Assembly (NCBI GenBank): GCA_903884125.1
Contig: CAISDR010000014.1
Coordinates: 1-5,261 of the forward strand
Length of the DNA: 5,261 bases
Origin: an uncultured bacterium
GTDB lineage: Bacteria > Pseudomonadota > Alphaproteobacteria > CAISDR01
Direction of reading: 5' to 3'
Shown: positions 1 through 5,261 of the stretch, piece after piece
Layout of the letters: each line of letters opens with the position of its first letter
How positions within the stretch are numbered: the first letter of the stretch is position 1
Position numbers and translations under genes: made by a program
Notes under the pieces: generated by a model
Told to the model about the DNA's origin: nothing
Seen by the model: only the letters and a program-made list of their open reading frames with translations
Database searches by the model: none

Positions 1-60
1 CCAGTCAATTGGAAATGTGTCCGCAACGCAATGCAAATTGACCAGCTGTTGGGCTGGGTA

Positions 61-98
61 CTTTTAGAATAGTTTTCATAATATAAACTATCTAAGGG
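61..98. repeat. A+T-rich inverted repeat / hairpin
   Basis: ATAGTTT (69-75) and AAACTAT (85-91) are perfect 7-base inverted arms around a 9-base loop. The stem continues outward as TTAG (64-67) with CTAA (92-95), leaving A68 as a single bulge, and then C61-G98 with two G-T wobbles. That makes 11 Watson-Crick pairs in the core. No T-run follows on the plus strand, where the next bases are GGGGAAC, so it is not a standard intrinsic terminator. It could be an operator, an RNA end-protecting stem or a mobile-element remnant. The structure is visible in the sequence; the role is unknown. Confidence 0.6.
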
Positions 99-170
99 GG
101 AACTTGCAATTTGTGAATGTTCGGCCAGGTGACAGAATTGTGCTTTTTTCTCGGCCGGAATCATTTTTAA

Positions 171-182
171 ACCAAATTTGGT
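171..182. repeat. Perfect 12-bp palindrome ACCAAATTTGGT
   Basis: ACCAAATTTGGT is identical to its reverse complement. It lies about 70 bp upstream of the TATAAT at 252 and directly abuts the first TGTTC/GAACA inverted repeat, sharing base 182. The symmetry suits a dimeric DNA-binding regulator, but I do not recognise the site as belonging to a named family. Confidence 0.45.
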
Positions 183-230
183 GTTCAGAACATGGCGTCA
201 AACACCGGTAGCATCAGGTTGTTTCGAACA
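182..230. promoter_or_regulatory. Pair of related 11-bp inverted repeats, possible operators
   Basis: TGTTCAGAACA (182-192) is a perfect inverted repeat around a central A. TGTTTCGAACA (220-230) differs from it at two central positions and keeps the TGTT and GAACA arms. Their starts are 38 bp apart, and the second lies about 20 bp upstream of the TATAAT hexamer, a usual place for a regulator to act on a promoter. They do not fit the alphaproteobacterial LexA direct repeat (GTTC-N7-GTTC), which I looked for. Function is inferred from symmetry, duplication and position only. Confidence 0.4.
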
Positions 231-251
231 GCAATGTGCAGTAAAAAACTG

Positions 252-257
252 TATAAT
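252..257 (+). promoter_or_regulatory. Possible -10 box (TATAAT)
   Basis: A perfect TATAAT hexamer lies 75 bp upstream of the ATG at 333. The sequence 16-18 bp upstream (CAGCAA region, 228-235) does not resemble TTGACA, so the promoter, if real, would be activator-dependent or weak. Transcription would begin near 263-265, and the leader would contain the 15-bp tandem repeats. Confidence 0.4.
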
Positions 258-271
258 GACGTCTGATGACG

Positions 272-316
272 CACCTGCGCCGTTGACACCTGCGCCGTTG
301 ACACCTGCGCCGTGGA
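272..316 (+). repeat. Three tandem copies of a 15-bp unit
   Basis: CACCTGCGCCGTTGA occurs at 272-286 and 287-301 exactly, and at 302-316 with one T-to-G change. The repeat ends 16 bp before the ATG at 333. It is in frame with the downstream gene and would encode repeated Thr-Cys-Ala-Val-Asp, but a TGA at 267-269 closes the frame upstream. The only start-like codon inside is the GTG at 312, which the substitution in the third copy creates. The repeat most likely lies in the 5' leader. It also places TTGACA hexamers at 283-288 and 298-303, but no -10 box is suitably placed after either. Confidence 0.85.
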
Positions 317-317
317 C

Positions 318-322
318 GAGGG
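318..322 (+). promoter_or_regulatory. Ribosome binding site GAGGG
   Basis: GAGGG lies 10 bases before the ATG at 333. The alternative in-frame GTG at 312 has only pyrimidine-rich repeat sequence before it. This favours the ATG at 333 as the start. Confidence 0.5.
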
Positions 323-332
323 TCTAAAGATT

Positions 333-1199
333 ATGCCGATACAGGTATCCTTATCAGAGAAGGAAAGGTCGTCAGATGGCGACCGGGCCAGCTTCAGCGC
401 GCGCGATTACCACTTTGACATCGACGTGCCGACACGCTGGTGGCATTCCAACGATCCGGCGATTACGGCATTTTTCAATGCACTGTCACTGACTTTTCCA
501 GAAGGGGAAAGATTTTTCATTCATTCCGTCCGCGTGATTGCAGCACAGATCGGACGCGGATCAGACCCGGAAATACGAGCCTTTGTCCAGCAGGAGGCGA
601 TCCACACGCGCGAGCATATTGTCTTTAATGATCGCATGCGTGCCCAAGGCTATCCGGTTGACTATATCGAGGCGAATATCAAAACAAATCTGGCCCGGGC
701 AGTAAAATGGCTTCCGCCTTTGCGGCAATTGGCATCGACCTGCGCGCTTGAACATTTCACCGCGATATTCGCCGAACAACTTCTTGATGATCTCAATTTC
801 ATGGGTGGCGCAGAACCCGAAATTGCCCGCATGTGGCGCTGGCACGGGCTTGAAGAGATAGAGCACAAGGCTGTGGCCTATGATCTTTATCAGCAAGCCA
901 CAAAGGATGAATCGCCCGACAAATCATATACCCGTCGCGCGCGGGCTATGTGGATCACCACAGTGATGTTCACCTTTCGCATATTCTGGGCGACATTTCT
1001 GCTCATGCGAAAAGATGGCGTAGCCTATTCACCGACCGCCTGGGGCCGCCTGTTCCGATTCCTGCGGATGAAGGATGGCCTGGTAGCCAGACTGGTGCCT
1101 GCCTGGAAAGATTATTTCAAGCGCGATTTCCATCCCTGGCAGCATGACAACCGCCACCTGATCGCGCAATGGGATGATCGGTTGAAGACTGCCGCCTGA
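333..1199 (+). CDS. Predicted metal-dependent hydrolase family protein (PF10118-like)
   Basis: A 288-residue protein of usual family length. It matches the family often annotated 'predicted metal-dependent hydrolase' (COG3687), whose reaction and substrate are, as far as I know, unestablished. The visible family blocks are FPEGERFF (56-63), QQEAIHTREH (86-95), CALEHFT (137-143) and a tryptophan/histidine block with EEIEHKAVAYD (174-184). Acidic and histidine residues E57, E88-x-x-H91, E140 and E175-x-x-H178 reproduce the spacing logic of a ferritin-like four-helix di-metal centre, which is my inference from the motif. Residues 206-225 (MWITTVMFTFRIFWATFLLM) are hydrophobic enough to be a membrane-associated or buried helix. 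No signal peptide is evident. The ATG at 333 is chosen over the GTG at 312 because of the GAGGG before it and the tandem repeat surrounding the GTG. The gene is convergent with the his operon, so shared function is not implied. Confidence 0.85.
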   Translation: MPIQVSLSEKERSSDGDRASFSARDYHFDIDVPTRWWHSNDPAITAFFNALSLTFPEGERFFIHSVRVIAAQIGRGSDPEIRAFVQQEAIHTREHIVFNDRMRAQGYPVDYIEANIKTNLARAVKWLPPLRQLASTCALEHFTAIFAEQLLDDLNFMGGAEPEIARMWRWHGLEEIEHKAVAYDLYQQATKDESPDKSYTRRARAMWITTVMFTFRIFWATFLLMRKDGVAYSPTAWGRLFRFLRMKDGLVARLVPAWKDYFKRDFHPWQHDNRHLIAQWDDRLKTAA

Positions 1200-1207
1200 T
1201 CGCAAAT

Positions 1208-1534
1208 TTACTGACGCGGACGTCCTGCCTTTTCGGCAAGGCCGGACTGACTATGGCGACGATCAAGTTCTGTCATGACTTCCGCCATTGGCAGGTTCAG
1301 AGACTGGATCAGGACCAGCCAGTGATACAAAAGATCCGCACTTTCGCGTATCACCGCATGGCTATCTTTTTCTGCGGCAGCGATCACCACTTCAATTGCT
1401 TCCTCGCCCAGCTTCTTGGCAATATGTGCCGTGCCCTTAGACAATAGCATGGCGGTATAAGACTGATCGGCCTCGCGACCTGCACGTGCCGCAATTACCG
1501 CTGCCAACCGGTCAAGTGCATGTTGCTCAGCCAT
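1208..1534 (-). CDS. hisE: Phosphoribosyl-ATP pyrophosphatase HisE
   Basis: Catalyses the second step of histidine biosynthesis, hydrolysing phosphoribosyl-ATP to phosphoribosyl-AMP and pyrophosphate, in the cytoplasm. The 108-residue length is usual for a stand-alone HisE; there is no HisI cyclohydrolase domain fused to it. The all-helical MazG-like metal-binding pattern is clear: SYTAMLLSKG (25-34), KKLGEEAIE (40-48, with E44, E45 and E48) and ESAD (64-67, with E64 and D67), followed by the typical LLYHWLVLI helix. It is the last gene of the minus-strand cluster. Its ATG lies 3 bases after the stop of the CYTH-CHAD gene, with a strong GAGGAA ribosome site inside the end of that gene. Its TAA stop is 8 bp from the stop of the convergent plus-strand gene. 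Confidence 0.97.
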   Translation of the reverse strand: MAEQHALDRLAAVIAARAGREADQSYTAMLLSKGTAHIAKKLGEEAIEVVIAAAEKDSHAVIRESADLLYHWLVLIQSLNLPMAEVMTELDRRHSQSGLAEKAGRPRQ

Positions 1535-1537
1535 GGC

Positions 1538-3124
1538 CTATTCCTCGTGCCAGAAAGGTTTCTCTCGCGCAAAATCAGGCCATCGCCGGATCACCATTGA
1601 CCAGTCCCGACCAGCGCGTGCCGCATTCATACCGATTGCCACGCCGCCTGCAAAGGCCAGATCGCTACGTACGTCACCTTCGGCGGAACTGATCAGCGCC
1701 TTTATAATTCCCTCGGCCACATAGGCATCATTTATACCGCCGAAAAAATCCTGCATACCGGCAAGAATTTCCAGATAATCGCGCGCCATTCTTTTGCCGA
1801 ACAGGCTTGAAAAAAACATGCTGCCATAACGCAATTTTTTTAATTCAATGCGTACGCGGTGGCGCTCATCGCCCACCAGCTTGTCCAGACCCTTCGCGGC
1901 ACGCAATGTTCGCTTGAGGCGCGCATTCAGAATATGTCGTGCGAAAGGATCAATCGGTTCTAACAGACGCATCATGGGTGCATCTACCGCACGACGCCAG
2001 CCCCGCGTTTCCAGATAGCGGTCGAAGTCAATCAGAAGCTGGGTATATTCGCGCGCAGCAATGGCGTCAGAAGCAAGATCGCGGGCCTTGTCACGTGCAA
2101 CCAGCGCTGCACTGATCAATGGGTCAAGCGATATATCTAAACCGATGGTTTCAAGTTCGCGGGAAATCCCAGGTATCACCTCGCCCAGAAAAACATCCAT
2201 GTCGCGCAGGGCGCCGAACTGGTCTGCCAGTGTTTTCAGACGCTGTTTCAGTTGTGCCGTCTCAACCCCCGGCGTCACGTCGCGAAACAGTGAAAAAGCC
2301 GCCCGCGCCCGCCGCAGCCCGACACGCAGCTGGTGCACGGATTCCGGTTCACCGGTCAGTTCAAATACGCGCCCGTTCACAGCGATCTGTGCGATCGTTG
2401 ACTTCAATGCACCATAAAGTGCGTCTTCGATTGTGGCCTTTTTAGGCAGACTGATATCCGTAGCCTTGTGAACAGTGATCACCTTGCCTTGTGCCAACCT
2501 ATAGCCGCGCTGAGCCTTGCTTTCCGGTTCAATGCGTAGATCAGAAATTCCGATGGCCTTTTCGGCACAATTATAGACAGCTTCAATTGTTCCGGCTTTA
2601 ATTTCGAATTCGGCCTCTTCGACCGCCAGCACATTGGCCCCCGAACGCAATTCCCCCACATCAATCGCCAGTTCAACAAGTGAATCTTTATCAGGACGAA
2701 GATTATAAATTGTCCGTCGGATGTGGCTTTCAAACAGGGGACCAAAATCCGTACGCGCCAATACATTGACCAGCAATTTTGAAATTGCAGGATAAGCGGC
2801 CAGTGACTGATGGCGCAGTATAACCGGATCGGGTCGGTCCGAAGACACAACCTGTTCAATTTCCAGTGCCGACCCCATAACGCCTGACTGACCGTCAGTG
2901 CGGAATTTGATCGAGTGCAGAAAATGCCTGCCCTGCCGACGTATCCGCCATGCAACTTTTGCCTGATGCAGAACATAATCCGGCGTATCGAAATAAACCG
3001 TTGTGAGAATGCGCCGCTTTGGCGGCCCTTCGATATAGTTGCTGAATGCTGCAGACTTCGGCAGCGCGCGCAGAACGTCGGGCCGTCCTGTCAGCTTCAA
3101 TTCCAATTCAATCTGGGCCGTCAT
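1538..3124 (-). CDS. CYTH-CHAD domain protein, probable inorganic triphosphatase
   Basis: A 528-residue two-domain protein of the type represented by E. coli YgiF. Residues 1 to about 205 form a CYTH (triphosphate tunnel) domain. It shows the signature ExExK (E6, E8, K10), YFDTPD (44-49), the basic strand WRIRR (59-63) with K73, the acidic strand ALEIE (86-90), and later ELAID (151-155) and EFEIK (172-176). Residues from about 230 to the end form a helical CHAD domain with its conserved histidine segments, ESVHQLRVGLRR (261-272, H264) and RHRVRIELKKLRY (421-433, H422), plus FGALRDMDVF (303-312). Family members hydrolyse inorganic triphosphate (CYTH), and CHAD binds polyphosphate; the exact substrate here is inferred. 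The ATG at 3124 is preferred to a GTG at 3133 because AAAGAG lies 10 bases before the ATG but only 1 base from the GTG. It sits between hisF and hisE, an unusual insertion in a histidine operon, and is probably co-transcribed with them. Confidence 0.93.
   Translation of the reverse strand: MTAQIELELKLTGRPDVLRALPKSAAFSNYIEGPPKRRILTTVYFDTPDYVLHQAKVAWRIRRQGRHFLHSIKFRTDGQSGVMGSALEIEQVVSSDRPDPVILRHQSLAAYPAISKLLVNVLARTDFGPLFESHIRRTIYNLRPDKDSLVELAIDVGELRSGANVLAVEEAEFEIKAGTIEAVYNCAEKAIGISDLRIEPESKAQRGYRLAQGKVITVHKATDISLPKKATIEDALYGALKSTIAQIAVNGRVFELTGEPESVHQLRVGLRRARAAFSLFRDVTPGVETAQLKQRLKTLADQFGALRDMDVFLGEVIPGISRELETIGLDISLDPLISAALVARDKARDLASDAIAAREYTQLLIDFDRYLETRGWRRAVDAPMMRLLEPIDPFARHILNARLKRTLRAAKGLDKLVGDERHRVRIELKKLRYGSMFFSSLFGKRMARDYLEILAGMQDFFGGINDAYVAEGIIKALISSAEGDVRSDLAFAGGVAIGMNAARAGRDWSMVIRRWPDFAREKPFWHEE
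1541..1546 (-). promoter_or_regulatory. Ribosome binding site of hisE (GAGGAA)
   Basis: On the minus strand GAGGAA lies 6 bases before the hisE ATG. The same six bases are the last two sense codons (Glu-Glu) of the CYTH-CHAD gene, so ribosomes finishing that gene end on the hisE initiation site. This implies translational coupling. Confidence 0.75.
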
Positions 3125-3134
3125 TGGAGACACG

Positions 3135-3140
3135 CTCTTT
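3135..3140 (-). promoter_or_regulatory. Ribosome binding site of the CYTH-CHAD gene (AAAGAG)
   Basis: AAAGAG on the minus strand is 10 bases before the ATG at 3124. It is too close (1 base) to serve the alternative GTG at 3133, and so decides the start. Confidence 0.5.
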
Positions 3141-3152
3141 CAGCAGGCGCTA

Positions 3153-3170
3153 TTGTCACAAAACTGTTAC
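3153..3170 (+). promoter_or_regulatory. Pho-box-like direct repeat between hisF and the CYTH-CHAD gene
   Basis: TTGTCACAAAACTGTTAC contains two TGTNAC half-sites exactly 11 bp apart, separated by AAAA. Compared by eye with the PhoB consensus CTGTCATAAAACTGTCAT, 14 of 18 positions agree. It sits in the only sizeable gap of the operon, ahead of a gene whose product handles polyphosphate or triphosphate. Against it, the better match is on the plus strand, opposite to the gene, whereas activating Pho boxes normally point towards the promoter. Each half is also nearly palindromic (TGTNACA), so another regulator could be involved. I see no clear -10 box for the gene. Confidence 0.35.
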
Positions 3171-3193
3171 ATTATTGCACTAGCAGACCACGG

Positions 3194-3958
3194 CTAGAGT
3201 CGAATGGCAATACCGTGCGCAGACAAATGCGCTTTTGCCTCAGCGATACTTGCTTCACCAAAATGAAAAATGGAAGCAGCGAGAACGGCCGATGCATGAC
3301 CGAGCGTAATGCCATCAGCAAGATGATCCAGATTTCCAACGCCGCCTGATGCAATCACCGGTACGCTGACCGCATCGCTGATTGCCCGTGTCAAGTCGAG
3401 ATCATAACCGATACGTGTGCCATCCCGGTCCATTGACGTAAGCAGGATTTCGCCAGCGCCGAGTTCGACCATATTTTGCGCATGCGCGATTGCATCCAGA
3501 CCGGTTGCGTTGCGACCGCCATGGGTGAATACCTCAAAACCATCACCAACCCGTTTGGCATCAATTGCGACCACAACGCATTGCGACCCGAACTTGGCAG
3601 CCGCGCGCCCGATAAAGGCGGGATCAGTAACCGCCGTTGTGTTGATGGCAACCTTGTCTGCCCCCGCCAGCAGCAGCTTGCGCATATCATCCAGCGTGCG
3701 CACGCCGCCGCCGACGGTCAGAGGCATGAAACAGCGTTCAGCGGTCCGGGCAACCACATCAAACAGAATGTCGCGACCTTCATGGGATGCGGTAATATCC
3801 AGAAAGCAAAGTTCATCCGCACCCCCTGCGTCATAAACCGCCGCCTGTTCAACCGGATCGCCTGCGTCCTTCAGATCCAGAAAATTGATTCCCTTGACCA
3901 CGCGTCCGCCTTTGACATCAAGGCAGGGTATGATGCGTGCTTTAAGGTCGGTGTTCAT
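3194..3958 (-). CDS. hisF: Imidazole glycerol phosphate synthase cyclase subunit HisF
   Basis: The cyclase half of IGP synthase. It uses ammonia from HisH to convert PRFAR into imidazole glycerol phosphate and AICAR. The 254-residue (beta/alpha)8 barrel has the expected catalytic aspartates, D14 in RIIPCLDVKGG and D133 in VVAIDAKR, equivalent to D11 and D130 of the Thermotoga enzyme. Phosphate-binding and barrel motifs are present: GGGVRT (83-88), LLTSMDRDGT (172-181), ASGGVG (203-208) and ASIFHFGE (228-235). The ATG at 3958 is chosen over a TTG at 3967 because it gives the usual N-terminus and forms an ATGA overlap with the hisA stop. No good ribosome site precedes it, so translation probably depends on coupling to hisA. 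Confidence 0.98.
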   Translation of the reverse strand: MNTDLKARIIPCLDVKGGRVVKGINFLDLKDAGDPVEQAAVYDAGGADELCFLDITASHEGRDILFDVVARTAERCFMPLTVGGGVRTLDDMRKLLLAGADKVAINTTAVTDPAFIGRAAAKFGSQCVVVAIDAKRVGDGFEVFTHGGRNATGLDAIAHAQNMVELGAGEILLTSMDRDGTRIGYDLDLTRAISDAVSVPVIASGGVGNLDHLADGITLGHASAVLAASIFHFGEASIAEAKAHLSAHGIAIRL

Positions 3959-4686
3959 GCTGCACAAAGCGCCAGGGCAGCTTTGGGATCAAGTCGCCCG
4001 TCATAGAGTGCACGACCCGCTACCGCGCCAATCAGGCCCGGTACGCGCTGCGCTTTCAGCAGTTCCAGATCGGCAATCGAGCCAAGCCCTCCTGATGCAA
4101 TGACCGGTATGTCAATACTGCGTGCCAGCTGGGCGGAGGCTGCAACATTCAAGCCGCCCAACAGGCCATCGCGATCAATATCGGTATGGATGATGGCGGC
4201 AACGCCCACATCTTCAAGCCGGCGGGCCAGATCAAGAACGGTCAGTTCAGATGTCTCGGCCCAGCCTTCAACGGCAACCCTGCCGCCACGCGCATCAATC
4301 CCGACCGCAATGCGCCCTGGGAAAGCCGCCGCTGCCTGCGCCACCAGCGCCGGATTTTTAACTGCCGCCGTACCTAAAATCACGCGTGCGATTCCTGCTT
4401 CAAACCAGCTGGCTATCGATGCCATATCGCGCAGGCCACCACCCAGTTGCACCGGCAGATCAACGGCGGACAATATCGCCTGAACGGCGGCGCGATTGGC
4501 CGACTGACCTGCAAAGGCGCCGTCCAGATCGACCACATGCAGCCAGGTAAAACCCTGGGCAGCGAATTTCGCGGCCTGATTGGCCGGGTCATCATTGAAT
4601 ATGGTCGCCTGGGCCATTTCACCTTTGATCAGGCGAACACAGGCACCCTGTTTTAAATCGATGGCAGGAAACAGTATCATGGACAC
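3955..4686 (-). CDS. hisA: Phosphoribosylformimino-AICAR ribotide isomerase HisA
   Basis: Isomerises ProFAR to PRFAR, the substrate of HisF/HisH, in the cytoplasm. The protein is 243 residues, of normal length and (beta/alpha)8-barrel pattern. Catalytic aspartates are D10 in LFPAIDL and D131 in AVGIDARGG, matching D8 and D127 of the Thermotoga enzyme. W142 in EGWAE, the HTDIDRDG segment (167-174), ASGGLG (197-202) and GRALYDG (224-230) are further family marks. Two starts are possible. The GTG at 4686 has GGAG 6 bases upstream and overlaps the hisH stop as TAGTG. The ATG at 4680 gives a 241-residue protein but leaves a 12-base spacing. I favour the GTG on spacing, without certainty. The 3' end overlaps hisF by 4 bp. 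Confidence 0.97.
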   Translation of the reverse strand: MSMILFPAIDLKQGACVRLIKGEMAQATIFNDDPANQAAKFAAQGFTWLHVVDLDGAFAGQSANRAAVQAILSAVDLPVQLGGGLRDMASIASWFEAGIARVILGTAAVKNPALVAQAAAAFPGRIAVGIDARGGRVAVEGWAETSELTVLDLARRLEDVGVAAIIHTDIDRDGLLGGLNVAASAQLARSIDIPVIASGGLGSIADLELLKAQRVPGLIGAVAGRALYDGRLDPKAALALCAA

Positions 4687-5261
4687 TAGGGTCTCCAGCG
4701 CAGGAAATCTGCAATCAGTTTCAGTCCGAATGCCTGACTTTTTTCCGGGTGGAACTGGGTGCCGATCATGTTATCGCGCCCCACCATAGCCGGTATCGCC
4801 TGGCCGTGACGGGTCATGGCCAGAACCTGTCCGGGATCAAATTCGCTCAAAGCATAAGAATGCACAAAATACGCGTGTGCGGGGTCCGGACACGCGTTCA
4901 GTACCTTGTGCGACTGCCGATCACGCAGCAAATTCCATCCCATATGAGGAATTTTCAGGTCCGGGCTTTGCGGGCTCATCAAAGCGATGGCGCCGCGCAG
5001 CCAGCCAAAGCCAGCATGTTCGCCATGTTCAAGGCCGCGCTCGGCCATCAGCTGCATACCCACACAAATGCCCATAAACGGCCGGGCATCTTCAATCACG
5101 CGTTTATGCAGAACCTCGCGCAGCCCCTCGATGGCACCCACCCCGCGCAGACAATCGCCAAAGGCCCCGACGCCGGGCAGAACGATCCGGTCGGCCTTCG
5201 CGATCACATCCACATCATCGCTGACTGCAACCGAAATGGACGCGGAAATATCGCGCACAGC
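4686..5261 (-). CDS. hisH: Imidazole glycerol phosphate synthase glutaminase subunit HisH (5' end outside window)
   Basis: The class I glutamine amidotransferase half of IGP synthase. It hydrolyses glutamine and channels ammonia to HisF. The reading frame stays open to the right window edge, and the N-terminal block usual in HisH (the DYGxGN region) is absent, so this is a fragment of about 191 codons, not a complete gene. A GTG at 5258 is in frame but is not the real start. Counting from that codon, the visible motifs are RIVLPGVGAFGDC (24-36), the nucleophile C65 in MGICVGMQ, and the triad partners H170 and E172 in TQFHPEKS. GICVGMQ has Val where Leu is more usual, a conservative change. 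Its TAG stop shares one base with the hisA GTG start. Confidence 0.97.
   Translation of the reverse strand, partial: AVRDISASISVAVSDDVDVIAKADRIVLPGVGAFGDCLRGVGAIEGLREVLHKRVIEDARPFMGICVGMQLMAERGLEHGEHAGFGWLRGAIALMSPQSPDLKIPHMGWNLLRDRQSHKVLNACPDPAHAYFVHSYALSEFDPGQVLAMTRHGQAIPAMVGRDNMIGTQFHPEKSQAFGLKLIADFLRWRP
4693..4696 (-). promoter_or_regulatory. Ribosome binding site of hisA (GGAG)
   Basis: GGAG on the minus strand, inside the end of hisH, lies 6 bases before the GTG at 4686 and 12 bases before the ATG at 4680. The spacing favours the GTG as the hisA start. Confidence 0.45.

Larger units (their letters stand above)
1..332. other. Non-coding, repeat-rich upstream region
   Basis: No credible gene is visible here on either strand. 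The stretch from about 60 to 120 is only about 28% G+C, well below the coding DNA to the right. It contains, in order, a long imperfect hairpin, a 12-bp perfect palindrome, two related TGTTC/GAACA inverted repeats, a perfect TATAAT hexamer, and a 15-bp tandem triplication that runs almost up to the start of the plus-strand gene. Short open stretches at the left edge (plus frame 1 is open to a TAG at 70-72) are too short to identify. The region most likely holds the promoter and operators of the downstream gene, and possibly the 3' end of an unseen neighbour to the left. Confidence 0.7.

Noticed and set aside
1..72. Open plus-strand frame from the left edge to a TAG at 70-72
   Set aside because: Only 23 codons, another frame is also open over most of the same stretch, and the peptide matches nothing I recognise. 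It could be the tail of a gene to the left, but the sequence does not support a call.
182..230. TGTTC/GAACA repeats as LexA (SOS) boxes
   Set aside because: The alphaproteobacterial LexA site is a direct repeat GTTC-N7-GTTC. Positions 7 bases after each GTTC or GAAC do not match.
283..303. TTGACA hexamers in the tandem repeats as -35 boxes
   Set aside because: No reasonable -10 hexamer lies 16-18 bp downstream of either, and a start there would fall at or beyond the ATG.
312..332. GTG at 312 as the start of the plus-strand gene
   Set aside because: It lies in the third tandem repeat copy with no purine-rich site before it, while the ATG at 333 has GAGGG 10 bases upstream.
1228..1243. GCCTT-TTCGGC-AAGGC hairpin as a terminator
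   Set aside because: It lies inside the hisE coding sequence, the stem is only 5 bp, and no T-run follows on either strand.
2915..3349. 144-codon plus-strand open frame across the CYTH-CHAD start and hisF end
   Set aside because: It is antisense to two recognised genes and their gap, has no recognisable motif, and its composition follows the opposite strand's coding.
3476..4006. 176-codon plus-strand open frame opposite hisF
   Set aside because: It is entirely antisense to well-supported hisF and the hisA junction, and lacks domain motifs. It is explained by codon structure of the real gene.

Overview
The window shows the 3' part of an alphaproteobacterial histidine operon on the minus strand, with an unrelated plus-strand gene running towards it. 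Lineage is inferred from three things: the gene order hisH-hisA-hisF-hisE, the free-standing (unfused) hisE, and the character of the HisA and HisF sequences. Gene DNA is of moderate G+C, with an A+T-rich non-coding stretch at the left end. I cannot fix the order or genus from the sequence.

Layout, left to right. Positions 1-332 are non-coding and unusually structured: a strong A+T-rich hairpin (61-98), a perfect 12-bp palindrome (171-182), two related TGTTC/GAACA inverted repeats (182-192 and 220-230), a perfect TATAAT (252-257), and three tandem copies of a 15-bp unit (272-316). A plus-strand gene follows at 333-1199. It encodes a protein of the 'predicted metal-dependent hydrolase' family (PF10118/COG3687) and carries a ferritin-like di-metal ligand pattern. 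Its stop lies only 8 bp from the stop of the convergent hisE.

On the minus strand, in transcription order, the genes are: hisH (cut by the right window edge), hisA, hisF, a 69-bp gap, a CYTH-CHAD phosphatase/polyphosphate-binding gene, and hisE. HisH and HisF form the glutaminase/cyclase pair of imidazole glycerol phosphate synthase, HisA supplies its substrate PRFAR, and HisE performs the second pathway step. Junctions are very tight: hisH/hisA overlap at TAGTG, hisA/hisF overlap at ATGA, and only 3 bp separate the CYTH-CHAD gene from hisE.

The most notable point is the CYTH-CHAD gene lying between hisF and hisE. Proteins of this type act on inorganic triphosphate and bind polyphosphate. 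The only real gap in the operon, just before this gene, holds an 11-bp-period direct repeat resembling a PhoB (Pho) box, though in the opposite orientation to the gene. I see no CRISPR array, tRNA, rRNA, insertion sequence or defence system, and most of the window is ordinary core metabolism.
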